Origin: Chloroflexota bacterium
Lineage (GTDB): Bacteria > Chloroflexota > Limnocylindria > Limnocylindrales > CSP1-4
Direction: 5' to 3'
Assembly (NCBI GenBank): GCA_013694835.1
Contig: JACDBP010000017.1
Span: 1 to 6,479 of the forward strand
Length of the DNA stretch: 6,479 bases
The notes under the pieces are model-generated. The model was not told where the DNA came from. It saw only the letters and a program-made list of their open reading frames with translations, and did no database searches. Position 1 is the first letter of the stretch. Each line of letters begins with the position of its first letter. Made by a program: the position numbers and the translations under genes. Positions 4,939 to 6,479 of the stretch are shown one piece after another.

Positions 4939-6450
4939 GTGTCCAAGCCCCATCGAGCAGCCGCCGTCGCCGGCGCGCTGCTCATCGCCGCCGCTGCGGT
5001 AGGAAGCGCCGGCGCCTCCAGCCATCGCGAGGCGCCGCTCATCTCCAAGGATCCCACCGGGGACAACACCGATACCTACGCGTTCATCCCGCCCAACAAG
5101 CCGGACCACATCGTGCTCGCCGCCAGCTGGATCCCGTTCGAGGCACCCGAGGGCGGACCCAACTACTGGGAGTGGAACGACGAGTACAGCTACCAGATCA
5201 ATGTCTCGAACGATGGCGATCCCGCCGCCGAGGTCGTCTACGAGCTCACGAGCGAGACCGTCATCAAGGACCCGGACACGTTCCTCTACAACACCGGTCC
5301 GCTGACGACCCTCGGCGACCCGAACTGGAACCGGGTGCAGAAGATCACGGTCACCGAGACCATCAACGGCGGCACGCCCACCGTTCTCATCGACGACATG
5401 CGGACAGCACCCAGCAACGTCGGCATCAAGTCCGTCCCCGACTTCCGCGAGCTGGAGCTGCAGGCGACCAGGACCATGGGCACCGGAGCCAACCAGATCA
5501 AGGTCTACGGCGGGCAGACGGACGACGCGTTCTTCGTCGATCTCCAGGTCTTCGACCTGCTGACCCTTCGTGGCCAGGCTCCGCCGATCGGTTACAGCGG
5601 CGGCGCGAACCTGCCCCAGGATTCCCTGTCGGGCTTCAACGTCCATACTCTTGCGGTCCAGGTGCCGATCTCACGCGTCACCGCCGGTACCGAGACGGTC
5701 CTCGGCGTCTGGTCCACGACCCGCGACGAGACTGACACCCAGATCTCGCGCCTGGGCATGCCGCTCACGAACGAGGTCGTCCTCCCGATGAGCCTCAAGG
5801 ACACCTTCAACTCGATCGCGCCCTCGCAGGACCTCGGCGTCTACAGCGCGCTCCAGGAAAGCGTCGAGGATCCCGAGATCGGCAACCTGCTGTGCGGGCT
5901 CTACGGCGTGCCGCTCCCCGACAGCGGCGGCGACTGCGAGACCGACTATGTCAGCGGCACACCTCGTACCGGCCGCGGTGACATCTTCGACATCTTCCTG
6001 ACGGGGATGGTCCTCGAGAACCCCTTCACCATCGAGACCGCCGGCGGCCCCATGACACTGCCGGCTGGCTTCAACATCAACCGCCCGGCCGGCGTGGTGC
6101 CATCAGAGATGCTGCGCATCAATACCGCCATCAAGGGCGATACCTGCAAGCCGACCCCGAGCCGACTCGGCGTTCTCGGCGGCGATGCCTGCGGCTTCCC
6201 GAACGGTCGCCGATTGTTCGACGACGTCGTGGAGATCGAGCTCCTGGCGGTCGCCGGTGCGGCCTACGAGGCGCTCGACGACTCCGACTCGAGCTTCAGC
6301 TTCAACCCCGCCCTCATCGGCGTCCTGACCGACGGTGTGAACCGCAACGACAAGGACTTCCGGCCCTACTTCCCGTACTTCGCCCAGGCGCAGTCGGGCA
6401 AGACCCACCATCACCAGAACCAGTTCGCAGTGCGGATCGGCCCGCGCTGA
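4939..6450 (+). CDS. Secreted DUF4331 domain-containing protein
   Basis: A 503-residue exported protein. Residues 1-26 form a signal peptide: MSKPHR, an alanine-rich hydrophobic core, and likely cleavage after AGA. The mature chain opens with the hallmark SSHREAPLISKDP, then DNTDTYAF (42-49). Further DUF4331 landmarks are GGQTDDAFFVDLQVFD (191-206), NVHTLAVQVP (234-243), GVWSTTRD (256-263), RLGMPLTNEVVLP (271-283), FPNGRRLFDDVVEIEL (420-435) and a terminal FPYFAQAQSG. Length is normal for the family and the protein appears complete. Four cysteines (319, 333, 403, 418) could form two disulfides outside the cell. No lipobox, membrane anchor or sortase signal is seen, so it should be soluble and extracytoplasmic. 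The family's function is unknown. The gene stands alone, divergent from PPK2, and only 29 bases follow its stop with no terminator visible. Confidence 0.92.
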   Translation: MSKPHRAAAVAGALLIAAAAVGSAGASSHREAPLISKDPTGDNTDTYAFIPPNKPDHIVLAASWIPFEAPEGGPNYWEWNDEYSYQINVSNDGDPAAEVVYELTSETVIKDPDTFLYNTGPLTTLGDPNWNRVQKITVTETINGGTPTVLIDDMRTAPSNVGIKSVPDFRELELQATRTMGTGANQIKVYGGQTDDAFFVDLQVFDLLTLRGQAPPIGYSGGANLPQDSLSGFNVHTLAVQVPISRVTAGTETVLGVWSTTRDETDTQISRLGMPLTNEVVLPMSLKDTFNSIAPSQDLGVYSALQESVEDPEIGNLLCGLYGVPLPDSGGDCETDYVSGTPRTGRGDIFDIFLTGMVLENPFTIETAGGPMTLPAGFNINRPAGVVPSEMLRINTAIKGDTCKPTPSRLGVLGGDACGFPNGRRLFDDVVEIELLAVAGAAYEALDDSDSSFSFNPALIGVLTDGVNRNDKDFRPYFPYFAQAQSGKTHHHQNQFAVRIGPR

Positions 6451-6479
6451 CCATTTCCAACTAGCGGGGGGTCCTGCGA

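Noticed and set aside
4697..5002. A 101-residue plus-strand open frame across the PPK2/DUF4331 spacer
   Set aside because: No domain, it overlaps the DUF4331 signal peptide out of frame, and its composition is unlike a real protein.
4747..5646. A 299-residue minus-strand open frame opposite the DUF4331 gene
   Set aside because: Its repetitive Asp/Val/Gly/Arg composition is typical of antisense frames in GC-rich genes, and the plus strand has an unmistakable DUF4331 protein.

Overview
The window is 6,479 bases of gene-dense, GC-rich DNA with strongly GC-biased third codon positions. It contains bacterial Shine-Dalgarno sites, GTG starts and a tRNA gene that encodes its own CCA end. No hallmark gene fixes the taxon. 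The combination of base composition, a possible leaderless start, and PPK2, GYD and DUF4331 proteins suits a high-GC Actinomycetota- or Chloroflexota-like lineage; this is an inference, not a placement.

Layout from left to right. (1) A possible last 19 codons of an upstream gene (1-60, +). (2) A metallo-beta-lactamase-fold hydrolase with a complete metal-ligand set (204-1067, +). (3) A tightly packed minus-strand operon, read right to left: a glutaredoxin-like protein (2856-2566), the membrane electron transporter CcdA (2564-1752) and a membrane-anchored TlpA/ResA-type thioredoxin (1752-1081). The genes are separated by 1 base and by a TGATG overlap. (4) tRNA-Arg(CCT) (2937-3012, +), divergent from that operon. 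(5) Two small overlapping genes, a DUF4259 protein (3115-3543, +) and a GYD-domain protein (3528-3854, +). (6) A PPK2-family polyphosphate kinase (4698-3865, -), convergent with the GYD gene. (7) A secreted DUF4331 protein (4939-6450, +), divergent from PPK2 across a 240-base spacer.

The clearest functional unit is the thiol-redox operon. CcdA carries reductant across the membrane to an extracytoplasmic TlpA/ResA-like protein. That partner would reduce apocytochrome c heme-binding cysteines or other exported thiol proteins. The small CxxC protein in front is a candidate cytoplasmic partner. Upstream of the operon lies GGGAAC-N18-GTT, which has the form of an ECF-sigma (SigR/SigH-like) thiol-stress promoter and is correctly placed relative to the ribosome binding site. 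This is the most testable new observation here. The remaining genes are recognisable single families with no evident shared pathway. I found no insertion sequence, CRISPR array, phage gene or convincing terminator, and no gene set that amounts to a clearly new multi-gene system.
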